Shown one piece after another: positions 47,833 to 58,599 of a stretch of 64,000 bases of DNA (position 1 is the stretch's first letter; the number at the start of each line of letters is the position of its first letter). The notes beneath the pieces are model-generated. The model saw nothing but the letters and a program-made list of their open reading frames with translations. It ran no database searches and had not been told where the DNA came from. The position numbers and the translations under genes were made by a program. This stretch comes from Polyporus tsugae (lineage: Eukaryota; Basidiomycota; Agaricomycetes; Polyporales; Polyporaceae): assembly GCA_024305745.1 (NCBI GenBank), contig JAHRBS010000004.1, forward strand, positions 3,968,001-4,032,000, given 5' to 3'.

Positions 47833-50109
47833 TTACCTCCGCTTCGAACTCCTGCTGCTTTCTTCGCGCTCGCCGGGCGAACCTCTCCTTTTCCTGAGTT
47901 CCACAGACTTCAACGTCATGGTCCTGAAGAGAGAATTGCAACTACCCACCTGCTGCTCCTGTCCCGCTCATCCAACTCGGGCGTCCCGCGATCTTTTCTT
48001 TCACTGCGTTCGCTTCGTTCGCTACGTTCGCTTCTTTCGCTACGTTCACTGCGCTCACGGTCGCCGCCGCCTCCACCGTAGTCAAGGCCGTCTACAGCAG
48101 GTGCACTGCCGTCGATGTCCTTGTACTTGTTCTTATTCCGGGGACCAGTCGGAACATTAGGCGGCAGAGGTGAGGCGGGTCGCACGGGTATACCTGAGTA
48201 ATTAATAGACAAGAACCTCACGCGTTGGTGTGCAAGTCTTCTCGAGACATAAACATGAAGGACGAACCTCGTCCGCGACCCGCAAACGCAGCTCCACGCC
48301 CGCGCATGCCCTGGGGCATCCCCCGACCCCGGAACTGCCCTTGTGCAACCCCGCGAGTGGGCGTAGGCGCGACGGGGCCTGGAGTCCCGCTCCCGTCCAT
48401 GCCAGGGTACATCTGTTGACCCATGGCCGTCGGGTCCTGCACAACACCCTCATCAACTCTCCGTCCCAAACGCCTCCACAACGGCAGGCGACGACGCACC
48501 TGCATCCCGAACTCGGGGTTCATACCCATGGCCATCATACCCTGCCCGGGGGCGCCCCCAGGACCGAAGCCATCCCCGACGCCCATGCCCATCCCGACCT
48601 GGCCGTCGGGCGTGCCCTGCCCCCCTCCCTGTGGGCCGGCGCCGCCCCCGGCGCTGCCGTCGGGCATCATGCCCATGTCCATCCCGACGCCCATCTCCAT
48701 CATCTGGTTCATCATGGGCCCCATGTTCATCATCTGGTTCATCATCGGGCCGCCGTTCATGTTCATGCCCGCGCCGGGCATCATCCCGCCACCCCCGGGC
48801 CCGCCTGCACCACCTCCGGCCATGATGGCGGTCGCACCGGCCATGACCATCGTGCGGACCTCGGGCGGGAGGCCGATGAGCTGGTCCTCAGACATACCAG
48901 CAAAGTTCTATGCCAGATGGGAAGGGTGGTGAGCATAGCATACGAGGTGTACTGAGATGCGGGATGCGGAATGGAGGGATACGCACGAGGACATTGGACT
49001 TCAGCATGCCAGCAATGTCACCCAGCTCCCGCCGGCGGTAGCAGTACGCCTCCCACGAGATCTCGTCGAAGCCGTAGTTGAACCAGTCGCTGACGTCCGA
49101 ACCGGGTCGCCGCCATGTCTTCTCCGCCAACGCGTTCAGGTCAACTTCTAGGATTGAGCGCCCGTCTAGGGTTCCTGGCACGGCGGGGTTGATTGACGGG
49201 TGTGACGGCGGAGCAGATACGGGCGGGAGAGTGTTAGGGTCAGGGCCAGCCTCTTTCACAGCTTCCTTCTCGCCGTCAGCGGCTTTTTCTGTGGCACCAG
49301 GGGTTGCAGCGACTGGAGGGAGTGTCGCTTGGGGAGTCTGGGAGGGAGGTTGAGGAGTAGAAGAGAGCTTGGTGACGCCACCGCGTTCTCGGGGTGTGTA
49401 CTCGGTAGTGAGAGAAGGTTGTGGTTGTGGTGGTGCTGTCATGACACATGAGGTTGAGGACATATCTTACAAGGATGACCGTACCTCTCTGTGGTGTTGA
49501 GAAGGTTGCACTAGTAGAGCGAGCACTGGTCTGCCTTTGATGTCTATGTAGGGAAGAACGTTGGGGAATGGCGCAAGTAATGTAGACACACCGGCGTACC
49601 GGAAGTCTAGGGAGCGCGATTGCGGCTCCTCCATGATAATCTCGACATCCTACGAGACAGGCAATTGGGCATGATGGCTCTATGCAGCAAAACGGGAGAG
49701 AACGCACGTCTTCACTTTCGTCGTCCTCTTCGTCCTCCTCTCCCCCATTCTCCTCGGGCTCGGCGTCGCCGTTGACTTCTTCCGCAGCTTGCTCCTCGAG
49801 TTTCGCAACCAGATCTTGCGTCACTGATTGTGTTTGTTCGACGGATATTCTACCGCAGCGCGGGCATGAGAGGGCTTACGACTTGAGCCAATATGAATCG
49901 CGACTTACGGCTTTGGTTCTGAACGTCACGCCAGTTGGAGAGGTTTCATGAGAATTTCCATTGCGTTCAAAAAAGAAAGTACAAGAAAGGTGGTTGGGCT
50001 CGAAGACCCTGTCGTTTCCAACCTGACTCTCACCAGATGTCTGTACTGCTGGCTTCACCGGCTCATCCACATTCGAGTCTCCGTAAAGGTAGCTGTCGTC
50101 GTCATCCAT
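47833..50109 (-). CDS. FIP1: Fip1, pre-mRNA polyadenylation factor subunit
   Basis: Subunit of the cleavage and polyadenylation factor that tethers poly(A) polymerase. The start at 50109 gives MDDDDSYLYGDSNVDEPVKP. An acidic segment (EEDEEDDESED) precedes DVEIIMEEPQSRSLDFR, the typical Fip1 upstream motif. The Fip1 domain reads VDLNALAEKTWRRPGSDVSD then WFNYGFDEISWEAYCYRRRE. The following part is rich in Gly, Met and Pro with NQMM and MGM repeats (about 48550-48850), then GRG/RGR. A GTTCGT donor near 48274 and CTCAG acceptor near 48192 join GRGRG to IPVRPASPLPPNVP in frame. The tail has six tandem Glu-Arg-Ser units and a last exon ending SPGEREESSRSSKRR at TAA 47833-47835. Six or so introns. 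It is divergent from the Syo1 gene. Confidence 0.92.
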
Positions 50110-50539
50110 GCTAATAGGATGCGTTAACCAAAAGTCCAAGCACAGAAGATCATTACGCACCTGCACTGCGTGGGGTTGGGTCCTTTCGAGTGACTGCAAG
50201 ATAGAGGCAGACGTTGGAGGAGCGTTTCGCAAACAAGGACGTATGGCAGTTGGGCGCCTATGACGATGGTGCACGTGATCTCGCTCTCTGAAATTTCGCG
50301 CTTCCGCCGAGTCTCTGTACATCTGTTCCTCTCTCGCGAGTCTCTGCACCGTTCTGCCCGACATCCTTTGCCAAGAACAAACCCTGCAGTCCTCGTCAGA
50401 TTGGATACCTACGTCTATCGCTCATTCACGCTTCTCGCGCATTTCCGGACGACTGGCGCAACTAGATCTCTCATCTCCACTTGCGATATCCTCGACCCAC
50501 TTCGGACGCTAGATTTCTGTGCGCGCAAGGTTTATCGCT
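50110..50539. promoter_or_regulatory. Divergent promoter of FIP1 and SYO1
   Basis: 430 bases between two start codons on opposite strands. No TATA box or strong motif was seen. A pyrimidine-rich run on the plus strand lies just upstream of the Syo1 ATG (about 50430-50510), typical of housekeeping basidiomycete promoters. Confidence 0.45.
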
Positions 50540-53510
50540 ATGGGCAAGTCTCAAAAGAAGCGCAATATGCGCAGACACAACCCCATGCGAGTACCGGACT
50601 CGCATCTACCAAAAGGACTAGCTTCTGCGTCAGCTTCCTCTTCCAAGAACGAGACGATCCTACCTATCATTCAAAAGGTGAGTTTGATCCTGAAAGACCT
50701 TGGAAGAGCGTTTCTGTTGCTGCATACATGGTAAACGGGGAAACCTTCAAGATGATATCACCCTCTCTTTTTGTATACGGCGTCCCAAATATAGAGGAAG
50801 GTCTCAATCTCAGGCGGTTGTGCTCCGTTAACGGTATCGGGCTATCGCAGTGAAATCTGGTTCGATCGGTCGCGCGAGCACTAGACATGGTAGAAAGCTA
50901 TCTACTTTTCCGTCATATCTGTCCTTACGCCGATCAACGCGGCTTCTGTCGCTGGTATTCATATGCATGTGCTAATGTTTCCTTGTCATGTAGCTAGAAA
51001 GCGTAGATCCCTCAGAACGCAAATGGGCATGCGTTGCGGTTTCAAATATCATCCAAAACGATCCCTCTACGCGGCGGCTGTTGCAAGGCAAGAACATCGT
51101 CGGCGCACTAATCACCCGGCTCTCGGACAGTGAAGAAGAGGTCGTGGTAGAAGCCGCTGGATCCTTGCGGTGAGTGTAGTGCCAACTTAAGTTACCGGGT
51201 TGCCATAACAGGCTTGTGAATGGACAGGAACCTATGTATTGACGGCGGCTTCGACATCTGCGCTGAAATGTACAACAAGAACATCCTGGCCCCCATGAAA
51301 ACTTTCATCCCTAAGGTGATTGCTGCATCCGCTTAGAGAGACTTCGCGGAGATGAAACATCCGACCGCGTTAGATCTCGACTACTTTGTCACAATTCCTT
51401 GCATCCCCAAAAAATGCGCCTGAGAACGCGCAGAGACTCGTGTACGAGCTCGCGGACAATGTCATAACGATCCTGTGGTGCCTCTCGTACGTGCATCAGC
51501 CGCCCTCGTATCTCACGATGCGTCCCTTGAACTGACGAAGACTAGAGAGACCTCGAACAAGGCCTTGAACGCGATTAACCAAATGACGCTTGTGCCATTT
51601 TTGATGTCCTTCCTAGCAGCCAGGGATAAGTTACCGTTGTCAACCGTGACTTCTGCCGGTGAGTACCATCCCGGTTTCCCAGCGCAAACATTTCTGATAC
51701 TCACAAGGTCTCCATGGAAATAGCTCAGTGCTTGTACATCTTAACGGACGAGAACTCTCCCATCATCGAGGAAGTGCGTTCGAATGCAGAGTACACGGCA
51801 TGCCTTCTCGCGATCGTACGTACGACTGAGGCGACTGTGAAAACGAACGGCAAGGGGAAGGAGACGTCTGATATCCGAGATGACTCACGTCGTGTGCTCT
51901 GTTGTGGTACGTTATCATGGTGGGACCGTAGTTGGGTTGTCGCTGAGACATTATGCCAGGTATTTTGAGAAACATCTCGCCTATCCCACCACCTTCTATT
52001 ATCGCCGCCCTCGATCTCGACCGGGACGTGGTTCTGCCGACGCTGGAACCGGTGTTGAATTCAATAGAGCTGCAAGAAGCGTCCCAGGCCGCACAGCATG
52101 CTCTCGACAACCAGGTAAGGTTCTTCAACCGCTACGTTGCTGTCGCGCTCAATGTTACGTTTTAGGAATCAATACCACAGCTCGAAACCCTCTCGCTAAA
52201 AAACACCCCAAAATCTGACCACAAGACTGCCTCTGAGCTAGAGCTTGAACGACTGGAGACGCGGCTGCGCACGGTCCAGCTCGCTCTGGAGATTCTCACT
52301 GGCATGTGCGCAACACTTCCCGACCCGGAGGTGTTCAGTGGTGCGACCAAGGCGGACGGCCAGGATGACAACGAAGGTAGGTCGGCCTTGAGCCGCGGCA
52401 CGTCGAGCCCCTCCCGCATGCACCGCTGACATACCCTCGCGTTCCCTCCCATTACGCAACGCCGCAGACGATGAAGGCGACGAAGGCACGGACGCCGCCG
52501 AGGACATCGATATGGCAGTCGACGCTTCGCCAGCAGCCGCGCACCGCCACGCTCCGCAGCCCCCCGCGTTCTTCACCACCCTCGTCGCTCCGGTGGTCAA
52601 GTTCGTGCAGCCGGTGCGGCTCTCGTTCCCTCCGCTCGACGGCCCGTCCGCACACCCGCCGACGACCTCGGCCCTCGGTGCCATCCACGTCAGCGCGCTC
52701 GAGTGCCTGAACAACGTTTTTCTTTCCATGGCGACCTCGCTCGGCGGCCGGCCCTCAGGCCTCACGCCCGAGAACGGCCGCATGGTCTTCGATGCCGTAT
52801 GGCGCGCGCTCGGGGCGGTCGGCACGGACATCTCTGGCGCCGGGCAGGAGCGGCGGCGCGAGATGTGGGACACGGGCGTCGGCGTGCTCTGGGGCGTCGG
52901 CAACGTGTGGAAAGGCGCGCTCGTCCCGACTGAGGAGCACGTCCGGTTGCTCACGCAGTTCTGTGGCGCCACGGCGGACCCGGCCGTGAAGGTGAAGACG
53001 ATCGGGACCCTGGAGTGCCTAGCGCAACACTCGGCATCGGTGGACGCGAACCGGGTGAGTACTTGCTCCCCGTTGCTATGATTGCAATCTACATAATCCT
53101 GTTCCTTGTTGCCGTCATTACCCTCCGTTTTGTTCAATTTGTCTTACTTGTTATGTCATGTGCGGGTCCATCGCTAACCTCTGCTTTTTTGGTCGTCTTG
53201 TGCTCCATAGGCCATTTCCTCGTATCTCCTGTCGCTCCTCCCTCCATCAGCAAGCCCGCCGACGCCGACGGAACCGCTCCTGCAGGCCGTGTCCGCGCTC
53301 ATCGATATCTACTCGGACGAGACGCTGCCGTACGACGTAAACTTCAGGTCCGGGCGCTTCCTCGACGCGCTCGTGCAGTCGGCAGAGGGGGTCCGGAAGG
53401 CCGTGCGCGGCATCGATCGCAAGAAGGAGCGCGAGCTGCGTGTGCGCGGCGAGGAAGTGCGCGACAACCTCGTCGCGTTCATCCAGTACAGGCGTGGTCT
53501 CGGGCTCTGA
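50540..53510 (+). CDS. SYO1: Syo1/HEATR3-like ARM-HEAT repeat protein (ribosomal protein co-import)
   Basis: The ATG at 50540 starts MGKSQKKRNMRRHNPMRVP, the basic Syo1 N-terminus with a nuclear-localisation character. After a long first intron (50678-50993) the ARM/HEAT solenoid reads LESVDPSERKWACVAVSNI, LLQGKNIVGALITRLSDS and EEEVVVEAAGSLRNLCIDGG. Exons then encode ENAQRLVYELADNVITILWC and NQMTLVPFLMSFLAARDKL. The C-terminal part includes SALECLNNVFLSMATSLGG, a GRMVFDAVWRALGAVG helix and KVKTIGTLECLAQHSASVDA. The end has LLQAVSALIDIYSDETLPY then YDVNFR, to TGA at 53510. About eight introns. Syo1 carries newly made uL18 (L5) and uL5 (L11) into the nucleus with 5S RNP assembly. Confidence 0.9.
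50678..50993 (+). other. Unusually long first intron of the Syo1 gene
   Basis: 316 bases, GTGAGT donor and ATGTAG acceptor with branch-like GCTAATG. Neighbouring introns are about 50-70 bases. I found no exact C/D boxes or H/ACA pattern, so no RNA gene is called. Confidence 0.75.
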
Positions 53511-55533
53511 GCCCCTCTGGGTCTAACCCGCCGGCCTGAGTCCTTATCGGGATTGGGTTTTTGGCTTCGGGTAGTTCGTCGCGTACGCTAGCGTCGTCGC
53601 CAACCGGTGTTCAATCTATTCGCCCGACAACGGCCATGCTTTCTTGGGTGGAACCGCTATATTGGTGGCTTGTTCCGCTCTGAGGGACTTCTGAGACTTG
53701 TTCCGTTGTTAGTAGGTATCCCTGGTGACCTGGGGACTTAACGTGGGGTGACGCCACGCGCTACGTGACACCCCCGCCCAACGATCGCCGATTGCAATAA
53801 ATACTAATGCAAGAGAAAAACAATAGAAAAACAATTAGCTTGACAATGCGAGCTAGAAGTTGGTAGGAATTAATTAATAAGTTGGAAGGAAATTGGTGTG
53901 GTGTCAATTAATAAGTTGGAAGGAAATTGGTGTGGTGTCGGTCACAATTCGTGCAGATCCCTTCGCCCAGTGTTGGCCCGGTGTACATTCCAGGGCGATC
54001 GATGTGCCCACGCGTTTCGAAAGGCGCACAATGACGTCGACGTCGACGATACGCTAGCCCAAAAGCATCGTCGAAGAAGCGTCGATGACTGTATGGGCGA
54101 CCGCTGGAGAAGCGTGTCTAGGGCAGGGTAGGGCACTTCTGGATTCACAGCAAGCGGTCGAGAACCCTTGCAGCAGGCTATGCATGGCCCCTTCTCGCCG
54201 CCCGTGGGCGAGCGCACACGAGCCAAACGGACCCGGAGGCGTGCGCAGTGGAGTAAGTACGAGTCTTGCGCTGCGTGGCGGTGGAGCATATAGGCATCAT
54301 GGGACGCGTCGCATTGAGCTCATACCGAGGCGTCCCGCATGCATTGACTCTGAGTCTAGTAGACTGACGCAAAAGCGGGAGGAGCTGGCGACGCGCCCAA
54401 AACATCATAACGGAATTGGCATCGAAGGTAGAGGCGGCAAAACGGATGGATGCCAATAGGTCGAAGGCAACATTATTGCTTGACCGAGAACCGTGGGCAC
54501 ACCGGGGTGAGCTTCGTTAGAATGAAAGCTTGTTTCATCAGCTCATGGGGCTTTGGAAACGTTAACCTACACAAGCTATGAAAGAAGCGACGCTGCTCCT
54601 CAGCAGGAAGCTTCAAGAAGTCACTCACTCGTTTCTTTGGTCAATGCAATGCCACCCTGGATTGTGAGGCGTATGTCCCCGGGAGCTGATGAGGATGCCA
54701 GTAGAAGTGAGAGGTTTGATAAGAGGTCAAGAAGCATGTTCAATACCGTTGTCTTGACTCTCGCTCCACTGTGGCCGTCTTCATATAGAACTCAGGGCTG
54801 TCAGGCTACCATTCGATCAGAATCCAGGTGCACGTGGAGTCTGAGCATCCCGCCGGTGGACTTCAGACTCGCCATGGCACAATTGACCACATTTATAAGT
54901 GGTTCTATTGTAAATTTTCTTTTCAATCCATCCGTAATTATAGAAGTCACAAAATGTTGACACCTACGGACTCGAAGTATCCGCAACGAACCTGAGGGAC
55001 ACTGCACATATTTGAAGTGTTGTGACTTTTTAAGTTTCCCTGCTAGAGCTGCCTCATCATGCTCAATGGCAGTGTATCCATGGAGGGACTATAATCGAAT
55101 CTGTCTACTGTCGTGACGTTGACGAAGTAAAGGTCGGTGAGAGACAGTGGAGGCTAAGGCGAGGAATGGTGACCCAGATTTGGGGGGAGTACGAGACGGG
55201 GTCACGTGAGTGGACGACGCGTTGTGTTCTCACGGTTGAGAGACGCGTCGTGTGGCTGTCGCGTCTCCGTCTCCTTCTCCGCTGCAGTTTCTCCCGAACG
55301 TCTGTCTCTCCGACACAATCCTCTCCTCTCCGCCCTTCACACTTCCTTACCTCCGACCCAGGCACACCGCAAGCCCCTGCCGTCCCCAGCCGCACCAAAC
55401 GGACGCGAACGGATCCGTCTCTCAGGTCTCGATATCAACACCGATTTCAACATTCAGCATACCCCCTCTTGGGTAGGAGACACGCGTTGTTGCTCGCAGC
55501 TAATCCTAACATCGGCGTTGCTTTTCGAATGGT
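53511..55533. other. Intergenic, about 2 kb, with an A/T-rich patch and a tandem repeat
   Basis: No recognisable gene. The interval around 53790-53930 is distinctly A/T-rich for this genome and contains the 34-base tandem repeat listed separately. Small ORFs at 54085-54459 and 54553-54960 show no motif and are not joined by convincing splice sites. The right end (55200-55530) is C/T-rich and forms the promoter and leader of the TPX2-domain gene. Confidence 0.45.
53872..53939 (+). repeat. Tandem duplication of a 34-base unit
   Basis: Two identical copies (53872-53905 and 53906-53939), each beginning AATTAATAAGTTGG and ending GGTGTGGTGTC. No mismatches between them, so the duplication is recent or maintained. 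Seen directly in sequence. Confidence 0.95.
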
Positions 55534-55548
55534 ATGTTTAGATCTACC

Positions 55549-58500
55549 ATGAGCGAACTCAGTCTACGCCATATTCCCGACCTCTCCGATACTTCTGCTA
55601 TCGGTGATTTCTCCGAGTCCTCCTTCCAGATCCCTGCTGCAGCTCGCCATGCCGATGATCTCCTCCTTGCTGACAATACCGTTGATTTCTTCAACAACGT
55701 CAACGACACCTTCAGCACCCCCGCGCCCCCCAGACCGCACGTTCAACCACCGCTCACTCTCGCAGAGCTTACTCCCCGCTCGAAACCGGTGCGCGCAGCA
55801 CCCGTACGATCATCTCTCCGACCTCGTCCTGGCGTGACTACTCCTTATAGAGTCAATGTTGCCCAAGAACTGTCCGCCGCCCTGTCCGAGGAGCTGTCGC
55901 CCTTCCGTAATCAAGACCCCTCCTTCCAAATACCCCCTTCCCAGCCACATGACGACAATAATCTCCTTATGGCGGACGATAGGGACAACTTCCTGTCAGA
56001 AGAACAACCCTCGCTTGATGGCAGCCCACGACGCGCTCCTATCCCTTTAACTTTGAGTCCGCTTACACCTGGTCGTGCCCAACTCCATACGAGCGTGACG
56101 CCCAATGATCCGCCGCCACAACATGTATTTGTAGAACCGTTGCCGTCTGCAGAGAAAATTGCGATCGAAGATGTGGAAGGATCTCCGCAGGCAATTACAG
56201 ATAGTGGCACCCGCGACCCTGCATCGGCTTCCACGGTCGCTACCCTCCCGAGCATATCGGAATCAGTCCAGGCGGGAGGAGACACAGTCAATCCAAACAG
56301 TCCTTCCAAGAAGGGGAAAGCCAAGGTACTTTCTAGAACAAATCTCACGCAGAGACAGAAGAACCCCTGCGGGGACAAAGCGAAGCGGAAGAGGGTACGT
56401 ACAAATATTTCTTAATAGAACATATGGTTTGTACAAATGCTGACCTGGTCTCCCATTGGTTCTCCAGGTGACTCCTACGGGTGGGAGCTCGAACCCTGCC
56501 AAACTCAAACCGTTCACCGCGAGCTTGGCTCGCAAACTCTCGTCCTCGGGCAAGAAACCCGCTCTCACACTCCGCCGTCGCCCCCTGCAGGGTGGCCCTT
56601 CCGAAACATCTGCCGTGAGTTCTAGCGGTTCGATGGTGGCGGCGTTCAGCGAGCCAAATCCTCCCACCGTGCACGCTGATGTCATACCCTTCCGGAGTGG
56701 CGGGCTAGCCGGTACGCTCTTGACCTTTGGCCAGAAGCTCATCGCCAATACGCAGAAGTAAGTTCAGTCCCCATGATTGATTCTGCGCCGTGCCTGACTC
56801 GCAATCGTACAATCTAGCTCACACGACTCAATACGAGAACGCCACGGAGAAGCGGTTGATGAAGATGCAAATGGAATGCCGCCTGCAACTGCAACTGCCG
56901 TTTCTGCAACAATGCCATTCCCCGCCCATTCGGATGATACACCTCCAGTACACGAACCGGAGCATTCGGCTAGTGATCAGCAGCCCGCACAACCCGTCGG
57001 CGACCGAGAATACCTGACGCTCTCGCAACTATCTCCACGGAAACTCGGTGAAGCATGCACGTCGCCTACCGCGTTAGGCTCCCCTGGCGAAGAAGCGCTG
57101 ACAGCTGTCCTCGATCAACCCACTGCGCCCTCACCCTCATCGTCAGAGCTTCAAGAGGGCCGACTTTCCCCAATGCGGACCTCTGTGAAGCGCGCTGCGT
57201 CGCCGGCCGACGACCTTCCGGCGCGCCAGCGCAAGCGGGGGAAGACCATATCCGAACGGCAGGAGCCCCCCTCCTCAAAGGAGCCCAGGCCGCGCAAGCC
57301 TGCCCTGCAGCCCCCGCGAGCGAAGAACGTCCCGGCGGCTGCGTCCTCAGGTTCGGGGCCCGCATCTCGTACACGGCGCGGCGTCGCTAGCACCGGAATG
57401 ACGACGACGAGAGTGGCTGCTACAGGCGCGGATCGCGCTGCGAAGTCCAACGAGCCCAGCCGCAAGCCTGGACTCAAGCTGTCGCGGTCGTTGTCGCAGT
57501 CCACAGGCGTCCCTGGCGGGGAAGAGGCGGGCGACTCTGCGACGCGGGCCATAACTCGGTCGGCATCTGGCAAGACGTCGTCCCAGAACGGCCGTAGCGC
57601 CGCCTCCTCGACGTCGAATCACGGTAGATCAGGGCCCTCTGTCGTACCTCACGGGGACAACGTCCCCGAGGGTGATGAGGTGACGGATGGAAACAATCCG
57701 AGCCGCTCAACGTCAGCAAGTCTTGACAGACCGGTACGTGCATTCCCTCCCGCCACGTCAACTTTTCGTTCTCGTCTCGCGCTTTCGCTGCCGCGTCGTT
57801 TCGAATCACTTTAGAGTTTGAACTCGCCCCACCGCATGCGTCGTTGCGGTAGGGCACCACCGCAGCCGGCTTCGCACTCAAGGGCCTTATCAATTACATG
57901 ATCCCGCAAGAAGCGTGTTTGCTCTGACCCCATAACTAACCTGTATGCGGGGCCGGGGTCGCACACTATTCGTTCGTTTCGCGTATTCGTCTTTGACTTC
58001 AATGTCGTCGCATCGCGCATCCATTTAGCTCGAGCGCCAGCCACCGTTGAGAGCGCGTTGCTAATGCGGCCTGCTTCTAGCCCGCAAATTTGCCTCCCGC
58101 GAATCCCACGAGACCGCACGAGTTTACGTTCGCAACTTCGACGCGCATGCAAGCCCGCAGCAAGGCGGCGGTAGACGACAAGCCAACCGGGTCTGGCGCA
58201 AGCTCGAGCACCTTGAACGTCAACGCCCTTTCCCTCAAGCGCTCCCGTGCGAATGCGTCCCACCCGATCCCGGACTTCAAGGCGCTGCACGCGGCACACG
58301 AGTCGACGATGGCGCAACGACGAGCGGAGGTGCACCGGACGGTGCCGGTTGGGTTCGCATTCGCGACGGACGCGCGGGTGCAAGACCGCGAGCGGTTCGA
58401 GGAGGCACGGCGGGCGCGCGAGTACGAGCTCGAGCTGCAGGCGGAGGAGCGCAGGCGGCAGCGCGAGCTCGAGGAGGAGGCGGAGTTGAAGGAGCTGCGG

Positions 58501-58599
58501 CGCCGCGCGGTGCCCAAAGCGAACGAGGTGCCCGAGTGGTACGCGCTTGCGCCGAAGCGGGCGAAGCGTGCCGCGGACGACGCCGCTGGAAGCACCTAA
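55549..58599 (+). CDS. TPX2-domain microtubule-associated protein, largely disordered
   Basis: Four exons or more. The first (ATG at 55549, with an in-frame alternative at 55534) reads MSELSLRHIPDLSDTSAIGD and runs to DKAKRKR; introns then join VTPTGGSSNPAKLKPFTASL, and QN (CAG AA|C) leads to SHDSIRERHGEAVDEDA. A long low-complexity middle is rich in Ser, Pro, Arg and Lys (SSKEPRPRKPALQPPRAKN). After a 347-base intron (57734-58080) the last exon has PTRPHEFTFATSTRMQAR, then FKALHAAHE, PVGFAFATDARVQDRERFEE and a coiled coil ending KRAADDAAGST at TAA. The FxFATxxR and FATDxRxQxRxxFE patterns are the TPX2 C-terminal domain found in TPX2 and plant WDL proteins. In TPX2 relatives this part binds microtubules and kinesin-5; the role here is inferred. 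Aurora-binding N-terminal motif not obvious. Confidence 0.8.

Noticed and set aside
50678..50993. C/D box snoRNA in the Syo1 intron
   Set aside because: Only an imperfect GATGATA and no matching D box at a suitable distance; kept only as a low-interest hypothesis.
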